DNA from: Cyanobium sp. Tous-M-B4
GTDB taxonomy: Bacteria; Cyanobacteriota; Cyanobacteriia; PCC-6307; Cyanobiaceae
Length of the DNA stretch: 64,000 bases
Direction of reading: 5' to 3'
Assembly (NCBI RefSeq): GCF_024345395.1
Contig: NZ_JAGQBA010000002.1
Location: forward strand, 1-64,000
Positions 26,284-34,874 of the stretch are shown piece by piece (position 1 is the stretch's first letter; each line of letters starts with the position of its first letter). Position numbers and translations under genes: made by a program. The notes under the pieces are model-generated. The model saw only the letters and a list, made by a program, of their open reading frames with translations, did no database searches and was not told where the DNA came from.

Positions 26284-27644
26284 GGCTGGCGGTGCAGGCC
26301 TTTCTCCGGCCAGCGTCGCATCACCAGCAGGCCAGCGGTGATCAGCACGGCCGGAATCAAGCCCATGCATAGGCGGATGGTGGTGAGGGCAGTAGTGGGC
26401 TGGGCCAGTCCCTGGGCGGCCTGATAGCCGCTGAGGCTCAAGCCGTTACCAAGGGCAAACACGGCCACACCGATGCCCAGTTTCTGGGTGATCACCATCC
26501 AGGCGGTGTAGAGCCCGGCCGGTTTGTCGGGGTCGGCATCGATTGCATCGGGCAATAGGGCCCAGGGGATCAGGTAGGCGGTGGAGGCCCCCAGGCCCGT
26601 AACCATGATCGTGAGCACCAGTAGGCCCAGGGAGATGCCATTGCTGAAGCTGCCCAGTGGGTCAGTGCTGCCATCGAGGGGCACCAGCAGGCTGGCTCCC
26701 AGGCAGCCGGCAATCCACAGCCCCGTGCCCCAGCGCAGGGCGCAGACGCGGCCGTGGCGCCCTGCCACCCGGCTCCACAGCTGCAGCCCCGCCAGGGCAC
26801 TGAGCTGGAAGGGAATCAGGATCCAGGTGCTCCAGCTCTCCGGCAGCTGCATCACCACGGCCAGGAAAATCAGCGATACCGGCTGCATCAGCTGCAGGGC
26901 ACACCAGAGCAGCAGGTAAAGCCCCAGCACCTTGAGAAAGCGAGGGTTGGCGGCAATGCGCTGCAGTTGGCGCCTGATCGGTTCCGGGTGGCCCGTAGGG
27001 CGCTGGCAGTTGCGGGCGAAGGGCGCTAAGCCCCAGCAGCACAGCAGGGTGAACACCGTGAGGACAATTCCGGACACCCAGCCCATACGGAGGTAGCCCT
27101 CCGCGCCCTGGCCCACCAGCAGGGCCCCCAGCACCAAGCCGGCTAATCCAGCCAGGATGGATCCGGTGAAGCGGCTGGCATTCAGCTGGGTGCGCAGTTG
27201 GGTGGAGCTGGTGAGCTCGGAGGCCAGGGCCGAGTAGGGCAGGTTGACGCAGGTGTACAGCCCCATGGCCACCAGCTGAATCGCCACCAAAATTGAGAAC
27301 TTCTGCCAGTTCCCCCCCGGCGGCACCCACCACATCGCGACCAGCGCAAGGCCTAGGGGAAGGGCGCTGCCAGCCATCCAGGGCAGCCGCGGGCCCCAGG
27401 GGTGCTTGGTGTGGTCGCTGAGCCAGCCCACTAGGGGGTCGTTGATGCCATCCCACACCTTCAGCACCATCAGCACTAGGCCCGCCATCCAGGCCGGCAG
27501 CCCGGCCACACCGGTGTAAAAGACAAATAGGTAGAAGCCCAGCTGGGTGGCAGCCATGCCGGTGCCGATGTCGCCGAGGCCATAGCTCCACAGCAGGCGA
27601 CGCCGGGCTGCCTGCCCCAAGCTTGGTTCTTCAGCTGTAATCAT
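26280..27644 (-). CDS. MelB-like (GPH) sugar:cation symporter
   Basis: 454 aa major-facilitator protein with 12 predicted membrane segments. Family markers: YGLGDIGTGMAATQLGFYLFVFYT near the N-terminus, the DPLVGWLSDHTKHPWGPRLPWM motif in loop 2-3 and DKPAGLYTAWMVITQKLGIG. Members move glycosides, pentosides or hexuronides with H+ or Na+. Its substrate is unknown. It is the first gene of the leftward operon with the MlaE-like permease. Confidence 0.87.
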   Translation of the reverse strand: MITAEEPSLGQAARRRLLWSYGLGDIGTGMAATQLGFYLFVFYTGVAGLPAWMAGLVLMVLKVWDGINDPLVGWLSDHTKHPWGPRLPWMAGSALPLGLALVAMWWVPPGGNWQKFSILVAIQLVAMGLYTCVNLPYSALASELTSSTQLRTQLNASRFTGSILAGLAGLVLGALLVGQGAEGYLRMGWVSGIVLTVFTLLCCWGLAPFARNCQRPTGHPEPIRRQLQRIAANPRFLKVLGLYLLLWCALQLMQPVSLIFLAVVMQLPESWSTWILIPFQLSALAGLQLWSRVAGRHGRVCALRWGTGLWIAGCLGASLLVPLDGSTDPLGSFSNGISLGLLVLTIMVTGLGASTAYLIPWALLPDAIDADPDKPAGLYTAWMVITQKLGIGVAVFALGNGLSLSGYQAAQGLAQPTTALTTIRLCMGLIPAVLITAGLLVMRRWPEKGLHRQP

Positions 27645-27742
27645 CGGGGCCGCTTGGGGCTTGGGGTGGGCAGGCCATAATGTCTGAGCTGGGTTACTTC
27701 GGTAACAGCATCAGGGCATGTGACTCGTACACGTGTACTGCC

Positions 27743-27813
<71 letters not shown>

Positions 27814-27815
27814 CT

Positions 27816-29939
27816 TTAAAGCTTTCTGCCTTCCAGCAGCGGGGCCGCCACCAGCAGCATCAGGCTGCGGCTCTGCAGGGGTGCGCCGGCGGGTAGCCAC
27901 GCCTCAGGCTGGGAAGGCAGGTCTTCGCCGGGGGGTAGGGCCGTGTCAATCACCCGCAGCCAGCCCTGGCGGCAGCTGGGCAGCTCAAAGTGCATCGCCT
28001 TGCTGTAGGCGTTCATGCCGCACCAAACCAAGGGGCCCTGGTGACTGTCATTGAGGCTCCAGGCCAGGGTGTGGGACCAGCTCGCCCAGTCCGGGCTTGC
28101 TAATTCGACACCGTGCCACTGGCGCCAGAGGTGGCCGCGATCGCCGCTGCGCCTTTGGGGTTTGTCATCAAGGGGCAGCTCGGGGTTGAACAGCCCGGCC
28201 AGATGGGCCCGCAATTGCAGCAGGCGTTGCAGAAACAGGCGCAGGGCCAGGTCGCCAGTATCTGGTTGCCAGTGCATCCAGCCGAGGGGGTTGTTCTGGC
28301 ACCAGGTGTTGTTGTTGCCGCCCTGGCTGCGGCGCACCTCATCGCCCATCAACAGCATTGGCACTCCCGGTGCGAGCAGCAGGCTTGTGAGCAGATTGCG
28401 CAGCTGACGCTCGCGCAGGGCCGTGATGGCGGAATCGGAGCTGGGGCCCTCCACACCGTGGTTCCAGGTGTTGTTGTGGTTGTCGCCGTCGCGGTTGTCC
28501 TCGCCGTTGGCCAGGTTGTGCTTGCCGTTGAAGCTCACCAGATCGGCCAGGGTGAAGCCGTCGTGGGCGGTCAGGAAGGTGATGCACTGACCTGGATGCA
28601 CCGGCGTGTTGGTGAAAAGGTCTGGGCTGCCACTGAGGCGCTGGGCCATGGTCCAGCAGGTTTTTTCATCACCCTTCCAGAAGCGACGCAGGTCGTCGCG
28701 GAAGCGACCGTTCCAGGTGGCCACCCGGCGGGCGGGGAAGTCGGCGAGGCGATAAAGGCCACCGCAGTCCCAGGGTTCGCTGATCAGTTTCAGGTCGCTG
28801 AGGTCCGGGTCGGCCTCCATGTCCTCGAATAAGGGCGGCGAGTCCAGGGGGGCCAGGTTGTCGCCGCGACTGAGGGCGATGCCCAGGTCGAAGCGGAAGC
28901 CATCAATGCCCAGCTCCGTGGCCCAGCAGCGCAGCGATTCCAGGATCAGCCGCCGCACCAGCGGCCGATTGGCCGCAATGGTGTTGCCGCAGCCGCTCAC
29001 ATCTTGGTAATCGCCTTTGGCGCTCTGCTGGTAGTAAAGGCGGTCGCAGAAACCGCGCCAGCTGAGGGTGGGCCCATCCTGATTGCCCTCGGTGGTGTGG
29101 TTGTAGACCACATCCAGCAGTACTTCGATGCCGGCCCGGTGGCAGGCGGTCACCAGTTGCCGCACCTGGTCGCGGCCGCTGAGCGGGTCATCGCCCACCA
29201 GATAGTCGGGATGGGGCGCCATCCAGCTCAAGGGGCTGTAGCCCCAATAGTTGTGGCGTCCGGCCGGGGCGTCGTTGGGATCGAAGGCCATCACCGGCAG
29301 CAGCTCGATGGTGGTGATGCCCAGATCCTTCAGGTAGGGAATGGTGGGGATCAGCCCAAGCAAGCTGCCGTGCAGCTGGGCCGGCACGGGACAACCCGGG
29401 CCCTGGGTGAAGCCACCCACGTGCATTTCGTAGACGACGCTCTTCTGCCAGCTGTGACGCGGCCGGGGGGCGTGATGGAAATCAAAGCGGTCGCGCTCGG
29501 TTACCACTCCCTTGAGGCAGTGGCCGGTGTTGGGTGCCGCCCCAACGGCGCCGCCACGCTGATAGCTCTGCCAGCCGGCGATCGCTCGGGCACAGGGGTC
29601 GAGCAGCACCTTGGACGGATTGAAGCCATGGCCGCCCGGCTGCAACGGCCCAAATGCCCGGTAGCCGTAACAGCTGCCCAGGCCCAGACCCTCCACCTCC
29701 ACATGCCAGTGATCAGCAGAGCGGTGCCGCTGGTCCAGTTCCACCACCCGCGCTGGTTCGCTCGCCTCGCCATCAGCGAACAGCAGCAGCTCGATCCGGG
29801 TAGCTAGAGGGGCCACCACCGAAAAATTGACGCCCCGGACGGTGAGGCTTGCCCCAAGCGGCCAGGGGTGGCCGATGTGAATCCCTTGGTGGTGATTCGG
29901 CGGCGGAGCTAGCTCAGGACTGTTGAATTGGACCGTCAA
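27816..29939 (-). CDS. glgX: Glycogen debranching enzyme (isoamylase/GlgX type)
   Basis: 707 aa GH13 enzyme. An N-terminal CBM48-like domain spans about residues 20-115. The catalytic barrel has GITTIELLPV, DVVYNHTTEG, the nucleophile in DGFRFDLG, the acid/base in ISEPWDCGG and the TAHDGFTLADLV motif with the transition-state Asp. It cleaves alpha-1,6 branches of glycogen, feeding catabolism in the dark. That fits the fermentative hydrogenase/PFOR genes downstream. ATG start at 29939. Confidence 0.94.
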   Translation of the reverse strand: MTVQFNSPELAPPPNHHQGIHIGHPWPLGASLTVRGVNFSVVAPLATRIELLLFADGEASEPARVVELDQRHRSADHWHVEVEGLGLGSCYGYRAFGPLQPGGHGFNPSKVLLDPCARAIAGWQSYQRGGAVGAAPNTGHCLKGVVTERDRFDFHHAPRPRHSWQKSVVYEMHVGGFTQGPGCPVPAQLHGSLLGLIPTIPYLKDLGITTIELLPVMAFDPNDAPAGRHNYWGYSPLSWMAPHPDYLVGDDPLSGRDQVRQLVTACHRAGIEVLLDVVYNHTTEGNQDGPTLSWRGFCDRLYYQQSAKGDYQDVSGCGNTIAANRPLVRRLILESLRCWATELGIDGFRFDLGIALSRGDNLAPLDSPPLFEDMEADPDLSDLKLISEPWDCGGLYRLADFPARRVATWNGRFRDDLRRFWKGDEKTCWTMAQRLSGSPDLFTNTPVHPGQCITFLTAHDGFTLADLVSFNGKHNLANGEDNRDGDNHNNTWNHGVEGPSSDSAITALRERQLRNLLTSLLLAPGVPMLLMGDEVRRSQGGNNNTWCQNNPLGWMHWQPDTGDLALRLFLQRLLQLRAHLAGLFNPELPLDDKPQRRSGDRGHLWRQWHGVELASPDWASWSHTLAWSLNDSHQGPLVWCGMNAYSKAMHFELPSCRQGWLRVIDTALPPGEDLPSQPEAWLPAGAPLQSRSLMLLVAAPLLEGRKL

Positions 29940-30075
29940 GGGGCCGAGCCTGCTGCAATGACGCTAGGCGCGAATCTGGTCTGGGGCAGCAGGCAGTTGC
30001 CTGCGGTGACCGTCTCCGGACGGATTGGGCTCCACCCCTTGCCCTGCCATTGCCCGCGCCACCTGCTTAAACAAG

Positions 30076-30756
30076 TTGACCCAGTTGACCCAACCCCCCG
30101 AATCCGGCCGGCCGCCCCAGCAGGTGCGCCCTGGTCTGTGGCTGTTCGCCCCCAGCCGCGATAGCCAGGGGGGAAGCAGCTGGCTGCTGGAGGCGTCTGC
30201 CTATGGAGGTAGCGGAGATCTGCTGGTGGATTGTCCGGGATTCACTGAAGCAAATCTGGCAATGTTGCGCCAGCGCACTGAGCTGGTGGGGCCAGGCAGG
30301 ATCGTGCTCACTAGCCGCGAGGGCCACGGCCGCTGCCGGCGCTGGCAGGAGGCCCTGGGCTGGTCTGTGCTGGTGCAGGAGCAGGAGGCCTATCTGCTGC
30401 CGGGTGTGCAGGGGTGTACCAGCTTTGGCGAGCAGCTAACCCTGGCGCCTGGGGTCCAACTGCTCTGGACCCCAGGGCCCACGCCGGGCTCCTGCGTGCT
30501 GCTGGTGCGTGCTGGAGCAGTCGATGGCCTGTTTTGTGGGCGCTTGCTGCTACCAACCGGACCAGCTGCGTTGGCGCCCTTGCGCACGGCGCGCACCTTC
30601 CATTGGCCCCGCCAGCTGGCCAGTTTGGAGCGGCTGCGCAGCTGGTTGCCGGCCGGCTCTCCCGACTGGATCGCCAGTGGTGGCGGGCTTGGTGCCCTGC
30701 GGGGCGACAAGCTCGTTCATGGGGGGGCGGAGCTGCTAGCTGGGATCGTCTTTTGA
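30076..30756 (+). CDS. Degenerate metallo-beta-lactamase-fold protein
   Basis: About 226 aa; TTG codons at 30025, 30076 and 30085 are all possible starts, and conserved sequence begins near RPGLWLFAPSRD. The pattern of strands (SSWLLEA, GDLLVDCPGF, GRIVLTSREGHGR, LWTPGPTPGSCVLLV, LFCGRLLLP) follows MBL-fold hydrolases, but the metal motif HxHxDH is replaced by TSREGHGR and the later His ligands are absent. It is therefore probably not a metal hydrolase. The conserved context (between glgX and HU) gives no function. Confidence 0.7.
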   Translation: MTQLTQPPESGRPPQQVRPGLWLFAPSRDSQGGSSWLLEASAYGGSGDLLVDCPGFTEANLAMLRQRTELVGPGRIVLTSREGHGRCRRWQEALGWSVLVQEQEAYLLPGVQGCTSFGEQLTLAPGVQLLWTPGPTPGSCVLLVRAGAVDGLFCGRLLLPTGPAALAPLRTARTFHWPRQLASLERLRSWLPAGSPDWIASGGGLGALRGDKLVHGGAELLAGIVF

Positions 30757-30948
30757 GCCATTTGGGGCCTTCCTGGACCCCCCATGTGGGGAAATTGTCA
30801 CGAAAACCGTTGCGGCAGAGCACTTCTGTGTTGCAGCAGCGTCCAGAGCCCCATACCATTGGCGCGCTCATCTCAGGGCCGGTCGGGGTTCTCCGACTCG
30901 CCACCTTTCGTCGCAACCCGACCGCCACCCCCGAGGCTTCCTATTCCC

Positions 30949-31224
30949 ATGAACAAAGCTGATCTCGTCAACCTCGTTGCCGCCCGCACCGAGCTCACTA
31001 AGACCGACGTCTCCCAAGTCGTCGACGCCGCCATCGAAACCATCATCGACTCGGTCGTGGAAGGCAAGAAGGTGTCAATCCTGGGCTTCGGCTCCTTCGA
31101 GCCCCGTGAGCGCTCTGCCCGCCAGGGTCTGAACCCCAAGACCGGCGAGAAGATCAAGATCCCCGCTAAGCGGGTGCCTGCCTTCACCGCCGGCAAGATG
31201 TTCAAAGACCGCGTCCAGGGCTGA
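30949..31224 (+). CDS. hup: DNA-binding protein HU
   Basis: 91 aa histone-like nucleoid protein. The ATG at 30949 gives the standard N-terminus MNKADLVNLVAARTELTK. The core GKKVSILGFGSFEPRERSARQG and the DNA-bending arm NPKTGEKIKIPAKRVPAF are complete. Upstream in-frame sequence is leader shadow. Single gene with its own terminator at 31251. Confidence 0.97.
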   Translation: MNKADLVNLVAARTELTKTDVSQVVDAAIETIIDSVVEGKKVSILGFGSFEPRERSARQGLNPKTGEKIKIPAKRVPAFTAGKMFKDRVQG

Positions 31225-31250
31225 TCTGGTTTCAGGTAATACCTGTCATG

Positions 31251-31275
31251 GCGGCCCCTAGGGGCCGCTTTTTTT
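31251..31275 (+). terminator. Rho-independent terminator of the HU gene
   Basis: GCGGCCCC-TA-GGGGCCGC followed by TTTTTTT, 27 bases after the HU stop. Confidence 0.93.
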
Positions 31276-31327
31276 GTGCCCACGGCAGAGTGGACCCCTG
31301 AGTGATGCTTCCCCCCTGCTGGCTGCT

Positions 31328-32284
31328 GTGCCGCTGCCATCCCCCCTGCAGGCCCTGGTCGAGGCCGGCCTGGCCCAGCGCCAGCGGGGTTATCGCGGCC
31401 GTTTCGCCCCATCCCCCACCGGCGCTCTGCACCGCGGCAACCTGCGCACGGCCCTGCTGAGTTGGTTGCACGCTCGGCTGCGGGGGGGTGCCTGGTTGCT
31501 GCGCCTCGACGACCTCGACACGCCCCGCAATCGGGCCGGTGCTGAGACATCGATCCTGGCTGATCTGGCCTGGCTGGGTCTTGATTGGGACGGGCCGGTG
31601 CTGCGCCAGAGCGAGCGGCGCGGGCTCTATGCCACGGCCCTGTCAGCCCTGCGGCGCCATGGCTTGCTCTATCCCTGCCGCTGCAGTCGCCGCCTGCTGG
31701 CCCATATCTCTGCGCCCCACGGCGCTACTGCCGTGTATCCGGGTACCTGCCGGGCTGCCAGTGGCGGCTGGGGGCCGGAGCAGGGGCGGCTGCCCAGCTG
31801 GCGCTTGCGGTTGGAGCCCGGGCGCCTGCATTGGCTGGAGAGCTATGGCGCTCCTGGGGAGCTCGATGGGCCAGCGGCTGTTGGTGATGTGGTGTTGCGC
31901 CGGGCTGATGGTTACCTCGCTTATCACCTGGCCACGGCGGTGGATGAGCTGGTTTTGGGAATCAGCGATGTGGTGCGCGGTGACGACCTCTGGAGTGCCA
32001 CTGGTTCCCAGGTGGCCGTGATGGCGGCCCTGGGCGCGGCCCCGCCCCGCTACGGCCATGTGCCGCTCTGGCGCGATGGCGGCGGGCACCGGCTCAGCAA
32101 GCGAGAGGGGGCCGAGGGGCTCGCCGGCTACCAGCAGCGCGGCATGGATGCAGCGGCAGTGGTGGGCCAGCTGGCAGCCAGCGCGGCTTTGGTGCCAGCG
32201 GGCAGCCGCCTTTCAGCCGCTGAATTACTGCAGCAACTCAGCTCAGAGCGGCTGGACCAGATCCTCCGCGGCGCTCAGGCTTAA
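31328..32284 (+). CDS. gluQ: Glutamyl-Q tRNA(Asp) synthetase
   Basis: About 318 aa from the GTG at 31328; a GTG at 31274 is the upstream limit but overlaps the HU terminator. It has the class I catalytic core only: GRFAPSPTGALHRGNLRTAL (HIGH-like) and HRLSKREGA (KMSKS-like), with a zinc site in PCRCSRR...YPGTC. The anticodon-binding domain of GluRS is absent, which identifies the enzyme that attaches Glu to queuosine 34 of tRNA-Asp. Confidence 0.94.
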   Translation: MPLPSPLQALVEAGLAQRQRGYRGRFAPSPTGALHRGNLRTALLSWLHARLRGGAWLLRLDDLDTPRNRAGAETSILADLAWLGLDWDGPVLRQSERRGLYATALSALRRHGLLYPCRCSRRLLAHISAPHGATAVYPGTCRAASGGWGPEQGRLPSWRLRLEPGRLHWLESYGAPGELDGPAAVGDVVLRRADGYLAYHLATAVDELVLGISDVVRGDDLWSATGSQVAVMAALGAAPPRYGHVPLWRDGGGHRLSKREGAEGLAGYQQRGMDAAAVVGQLAASAALVPAGSRLSAAELLQQLSSERLDQILRGAQA

Positions 32285-32339
32285 GGAAGGTTTCGGGATC
32301 AAGTGGGGAAAAGCGCATCACACTGGCGGTTAGCGCTAA

Positions 32340-32355
32340 GTCCCCGAATGGGGAC
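32340..32355 (+). promoter_or_regulatory. Short hairpin before the small zinc-ribbon gene
   Basis: GTCCCC-GAAT-GGGGAC, a perfect 6-bp stem ending 6 bases before the ATG at 32362. It could mask the ribosome-binding site of the next gene. Short enough to be chance. Confidence 0.35.
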
Positions 32356-32361
32356 ATTTCG

Positions 32362-32595
32362 ATGACCTACTCCGACGGGCCCCTGCAGCGGTCAAGCCAC
32401 GCAAATTCCTGCCGCTGTCAGCAATGCGGAGGCAGCGGCATGCTGCGTCTGGACGATCAGCGCTACCGCACCTGCCTTGATTGCTTAGGGCAGGGCAAGG
32501 TGCTGCAGGCCAGGGCTGCCACCACCGTCGCCGCCATTCTTCAAGGCAGGGCTGGGCTTCAGGTCAGCCTTTCTGCTTCTTCTTCCGCCAGATGA
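32362..32595 (+). CDS. Small DnaJ-type zinc-ribbon protein
   Basis: 77 aa with one CxxCxGxG-like pair: CRCQQCGGSGMLR and, 18 residues on, CLDCLGQGKV. This is a single DnaJ central-domain zinc site without a J domain. Similar short proteins occur in cyanobacteria as redox or protein-folding accessories. The C-terminal 30 residues look disordered, and the last 32 bases overlap the small antisense gene at 32564-32677. Confidence 0.65.
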   Translation: MTYSDGPLQRSSHANSCRCQQCGGSGMLRLDDQRYRTCLDCLGQGKVLQARAATTVAAILQGRAGLQVSLSASSSAR

Positions 32596-32677
32596 AAAAG
32601 GCTGCGGTAGCCACCACCACGGCTAGGGGCGCCGCAGTTAACAGCAGCAAAATCACGGCAGTCCAGTCCGTGTACAT
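32564..32677 (-). CDS. Small single-pass membrane protein
   Basis: 37 aa: a polar start MYTDWTA, one membrane helix (about residues 8-29, VILLLLTAAPLAVVVATAAFFI) and a basic tail WRKKKQKG. Topology would place the tail in the cytoplasm. The size and shape resemble small thylakoid or envelope subunits, but I do not recognise the family. It is antisense to the end of the zinc-ribbon gene and divergent from the gene at 32736. Confidence 0.5.
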   Translation of the reverse strand: MYTDWTAVILLLLTAAPLAVVVATAAFFIWRKKKQKG

Positions 32678-32735
32678 CGCTCAGAGGCCAAACCGGAGTC
32701 ATCATCCCAGTAAGCCGTTCTGGTTGCCGATCCCC

Positions 32736-33020
32736 ATGGCACGGATATCTCCCATGGCTCTGATATTTCGATCAGCCCTTGCAGTGGGGGCCATCAGCAT
32801 TGGTTTGCTCCTGGGGCAGTCAAGCCGGGCCGGGGTGGAGTTTGACAATTGCCAGCCCACCGCCGATGGCGGCATCAGCTGCGATACCCGTCCCACCGGC
32901 AATACCCAGATGGATGACGAGGCGGCCCGCTTTGGACTCTTTAACGACGCCAGCCCCGGCTGGAGCGAGTTTGATCCCGATCAGGGCTTTGAGGACGACC
33001 TCGGTGGCAACGACACCTGA
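32736..33020 (+). CDS. Small secreted hypothetical protein
   Basis: 94 aa from the ATG at 32736 (a second ATG at 32754 is possible). A signal peptide (about residues 1-32, LIFRSALAVGAISIGLLL, cleaved near SRAG) is followed by a short acidic domain with two Cys in DNCQPTADGGISCDT that could form a disulphide. Function unknown. Its end overlaps the probable hoxE start by 17 bases, so it may be the first gene of the hox transcript. Confidence 0.6.
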   Translation: MARISPMALIFRSALAVGAISIGLLLGQSSRAGVEFDNCQPTADGGISCDTRPTGNTQMDDEAARFGLFNDASPGWSEFDPDQGFEDDLGGNDT

Positions 33021-33393
33021 TCGCCCCGGCTGCCATGCCCTGGACGCCTCGCTGATTGAACGCCTGCATGCTGTGCAGCAGCGGCATGGCTATCTGCCGC
33101 GGGCTGAGTTGCAGCAGCTGGCGGTTGCCATGCAGCGCCCCCTAAGCGATGTGATGGGGGTGGCCAGTTTTTATCACCTGTTTCGCCTTGTTCCCCCGCC
33201 ATTGCACCGCTGTGTGGTGTGTCGTGGCACCGCCTGCTTTGTGCGGGGGGCGGAGCGGCTGGAGGCGGGCCTACGGCGGCGGGGGGTGGCGTTTGAGACC
33301 GCCAGTTGTGTGGGGGCCTGCGGCCAGGCACCGGTGCTGGTGATCGATGGCACTGTTGGTTACGGCGATCCCGGTGCGCTGCCAGAACAATGA
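33004..33393 (+). CDS. hoxE: Bidirectional hydrogenase diaphorase subunit HoxE
   Basis: 129 aa, NuoE-like. The helical bundle LIERLHAVQQRHGYLPRAEL and DVMGVASFYHLFRL precede the thioredoxin-like [2Fe-2S] domain with CRGTAC and SCVGACG as the four cysteine ligands. HoxE links the HoxFU module to ferredoxin/NAD. The start is set at GTG 33004; the frame is open further upstream but that part is shadow of the secreted gene. The start is less certain than the domain. Its TGA overlaps the hoxF ATG. Confidence 0.9.
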   Translation: MATTPDRPGCHALDASLIERLHAVQQRHGYLPRAELQQLAVAMQRPLSDVMGVASFYHLFRLVPPPLHRCVVCRGTACFVRGAERLEAGLRRRGVAFETASCVGACGQAPVLVIDGTVGYGDPGALPEQ

Positions 33394-34874
33394 AGGCGGC
33401 CATCTCCTGGCGCTGTTGTGATGCCACCTCCTGCCGGGCGGCGGGGGCAGCGGCCCTGCGGCATAGCTTGGTGGCCCAGCACGGGGCGGAGCGGGTGAAG
33501 TCGGTGGGCTGCCTGCGGCTGTGTGGTCAAGGTCCCCTCGCCGCCGCAGACCACGAAGATGGCCGCGTCGAGTTGTTTGGCGGCGTGGCCGCTGAGCGCC
33601 AGCTGGATCCGCAGCATCCCTTCTTCACCCTGCAGCGATCCGTGGTGCTGGAGCGCTGTGGCCTGGTGGACCCCGGCTGCCTCGAAGATGCCCTTGCCCA
33701 AGGCGCCTACGCGGCCCTCGCCGTCTGCCGGCAGCTGGCACCGAAAGCCGTGGTGGAGGAGCTGGAGCGCAGCGGGCTGCGGGGCCGCGGCGGGGCCGGC
33801 TATCCCACCGGCCGCAAATGGCAGTTGGTGGCGGCTCAGCCGGGCAGCAGCAAGGTGGTGGTGTGCAATGCCGATGAGGGCGACCCGGGTGCCTTCATGG
33901 ACCGGGCCGTGCTGGAGGGCGATCCCCACCGGCTGCTGGAGGGCATGGCGATCGCAGCCCATGCCGTTGGTGCCAATGAAGGCTACATTTACGTGCGGGC
34001 CGAATACCCATTGGCCATTGAGCGGTTGCGCGGCGCCATCGCTGCTGCTGAGGCCAGGGGTCTGCTGGCGGGCTTCGCTATGCAGCTGCGCATCGGTGCC
34101 GGGGCCTACGTGTGCGGCGAGGAAACGGCTCTGCTGCATTCGATCGAGGGGGGGCGGGGCACGCCGCGGCCGCGGCCGCCCTATCCGGCGGTGTCGGGCT
34201 TGTGGGGCCTGCCCACCTTGATCAATAACGTTGAAACCTTTGCCGCCGTGCCGGCGATCTTGCGGCAGGGCGGCGCCTGGTATGGCGCCATGGGTACCGC
34301 CACCAGCAAGGGCACCAAGGTGTTTGCCCTCTCTGGTGCCATCACCCACACCGGCTTGATCGAGGTGGAGATGGGCACCAGCCTGCGCACCATCGTTGAA
34401 ACGATGGGAGGAGGGGTGCCTGCTAACCCCAACGGCAGTCTCGGCGTGGTGAAGGCGGTGCAAACCGGTGGCCCCTCGGGCGGATGCGTGCCGGCGGCGC
34501 TGCTCGATACCCCGGTCGACTACGAGGGACTGCAGGCGCTGGGATCAATCATGGGTTCGGGCGGCATGGTGGTGATCGACGAGTCGCTGGCGATGCCTGA
34601 ACTGGCCCGCTATTTCATGGGCTTCTGCGTGGCCGAGAGCTGCGGCAAGTGCCTGCCATGCCGGGCCGGCACGGTGCAGCTGGAGCAGCTGCTCGATCGC
34701 TTCGTGGAGCGGCGCGCCACCGGCGCGGATCTCGTGCAGCTCGAGCAGCTTTGCGGCATGGTCAAGGCCACCAGCCTTTGTGGGCTGGGCCAGTCGGCTC
34801 CCAATCCGGTGCTGAGCACCTTGCGCTTTTTTCGCGCTGAATATGAGGCGGCCATCGCCGGGGCTGGGCCATGA
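33390..34874 (+). CDS. hoxF: Bidirectional hydrogenase diaphorase subunit HoxF
   Basis: 494 aa, NuoF-like flavoprotein. Residues 1-75 are the extra thioredoxin-like [2Fe-2S] domain (CCDATSC...GCLRLCGQG). Then come the FMN site GRGGAGYPTGRKW, the NADH site CNADEGDPGAFMDR, AYVCGEETAL and the 4Fe-4S ligands ESCGKCLPCR plus a later Cys in TSLCGLG. It oxidises or reduces NAD(P)H/ferredoxin for the hydrogenase. Overlaps hoxE and hoxU by ATGA junctions. Confidence 0.97.
   Translation: MKAAISWRCCDATSCRAAGAAALRHSLVAQHGAERVKSVGCLRLCGQGPLAAADHEDGRVELFGGVAAERQLDPQHPFFTLQRSVVLERCGLVDPGCLEDALAQGAYAALAVCRQLAPKAVVEELERSGLRGRGGAGYPTGRKWQLVAAQPGSSKVVVCNADEGDPGAFMDRAVLEGDPHRLLEGMAIAAHAVGANEGYIYVRAEYPLAIERLRGAIAAAEARGLLAGFAMQLRIGAGAYVCGEETALLHSIEGGRGTPRPRPPYPAVSGLWGLPTLINNVETFAAVPAILRQGGAWYGAMGTATSKGTKVFALSGAITHTGLIEVEMGTSLRTIVETMGGGVPANPNGSLGVVKAVQTGGPSGGCVPAALLDTPVDYEGLQALGSIMGSGGMVVIDESLAMPELARYFMGFCVAESCGKCLPCRAGTVQLEQLLDRFVERRATGADLVQLEQLCGMVKATSLCGLGQSAPNPVLSTLRFFRAEYEAAIAGAGP

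Noticed and set aside
32340-32355. GTCCCC-GAAT-GGGGAC as a terminator of gluQ
   Set aside because: Six base pairs and no T-run; listed only as a possible leader hairpin.
33360-34463. 367-residue minus-strand frame opposite hoxF
   Set aside because: Shadow of hoxF; no recognisable domain.
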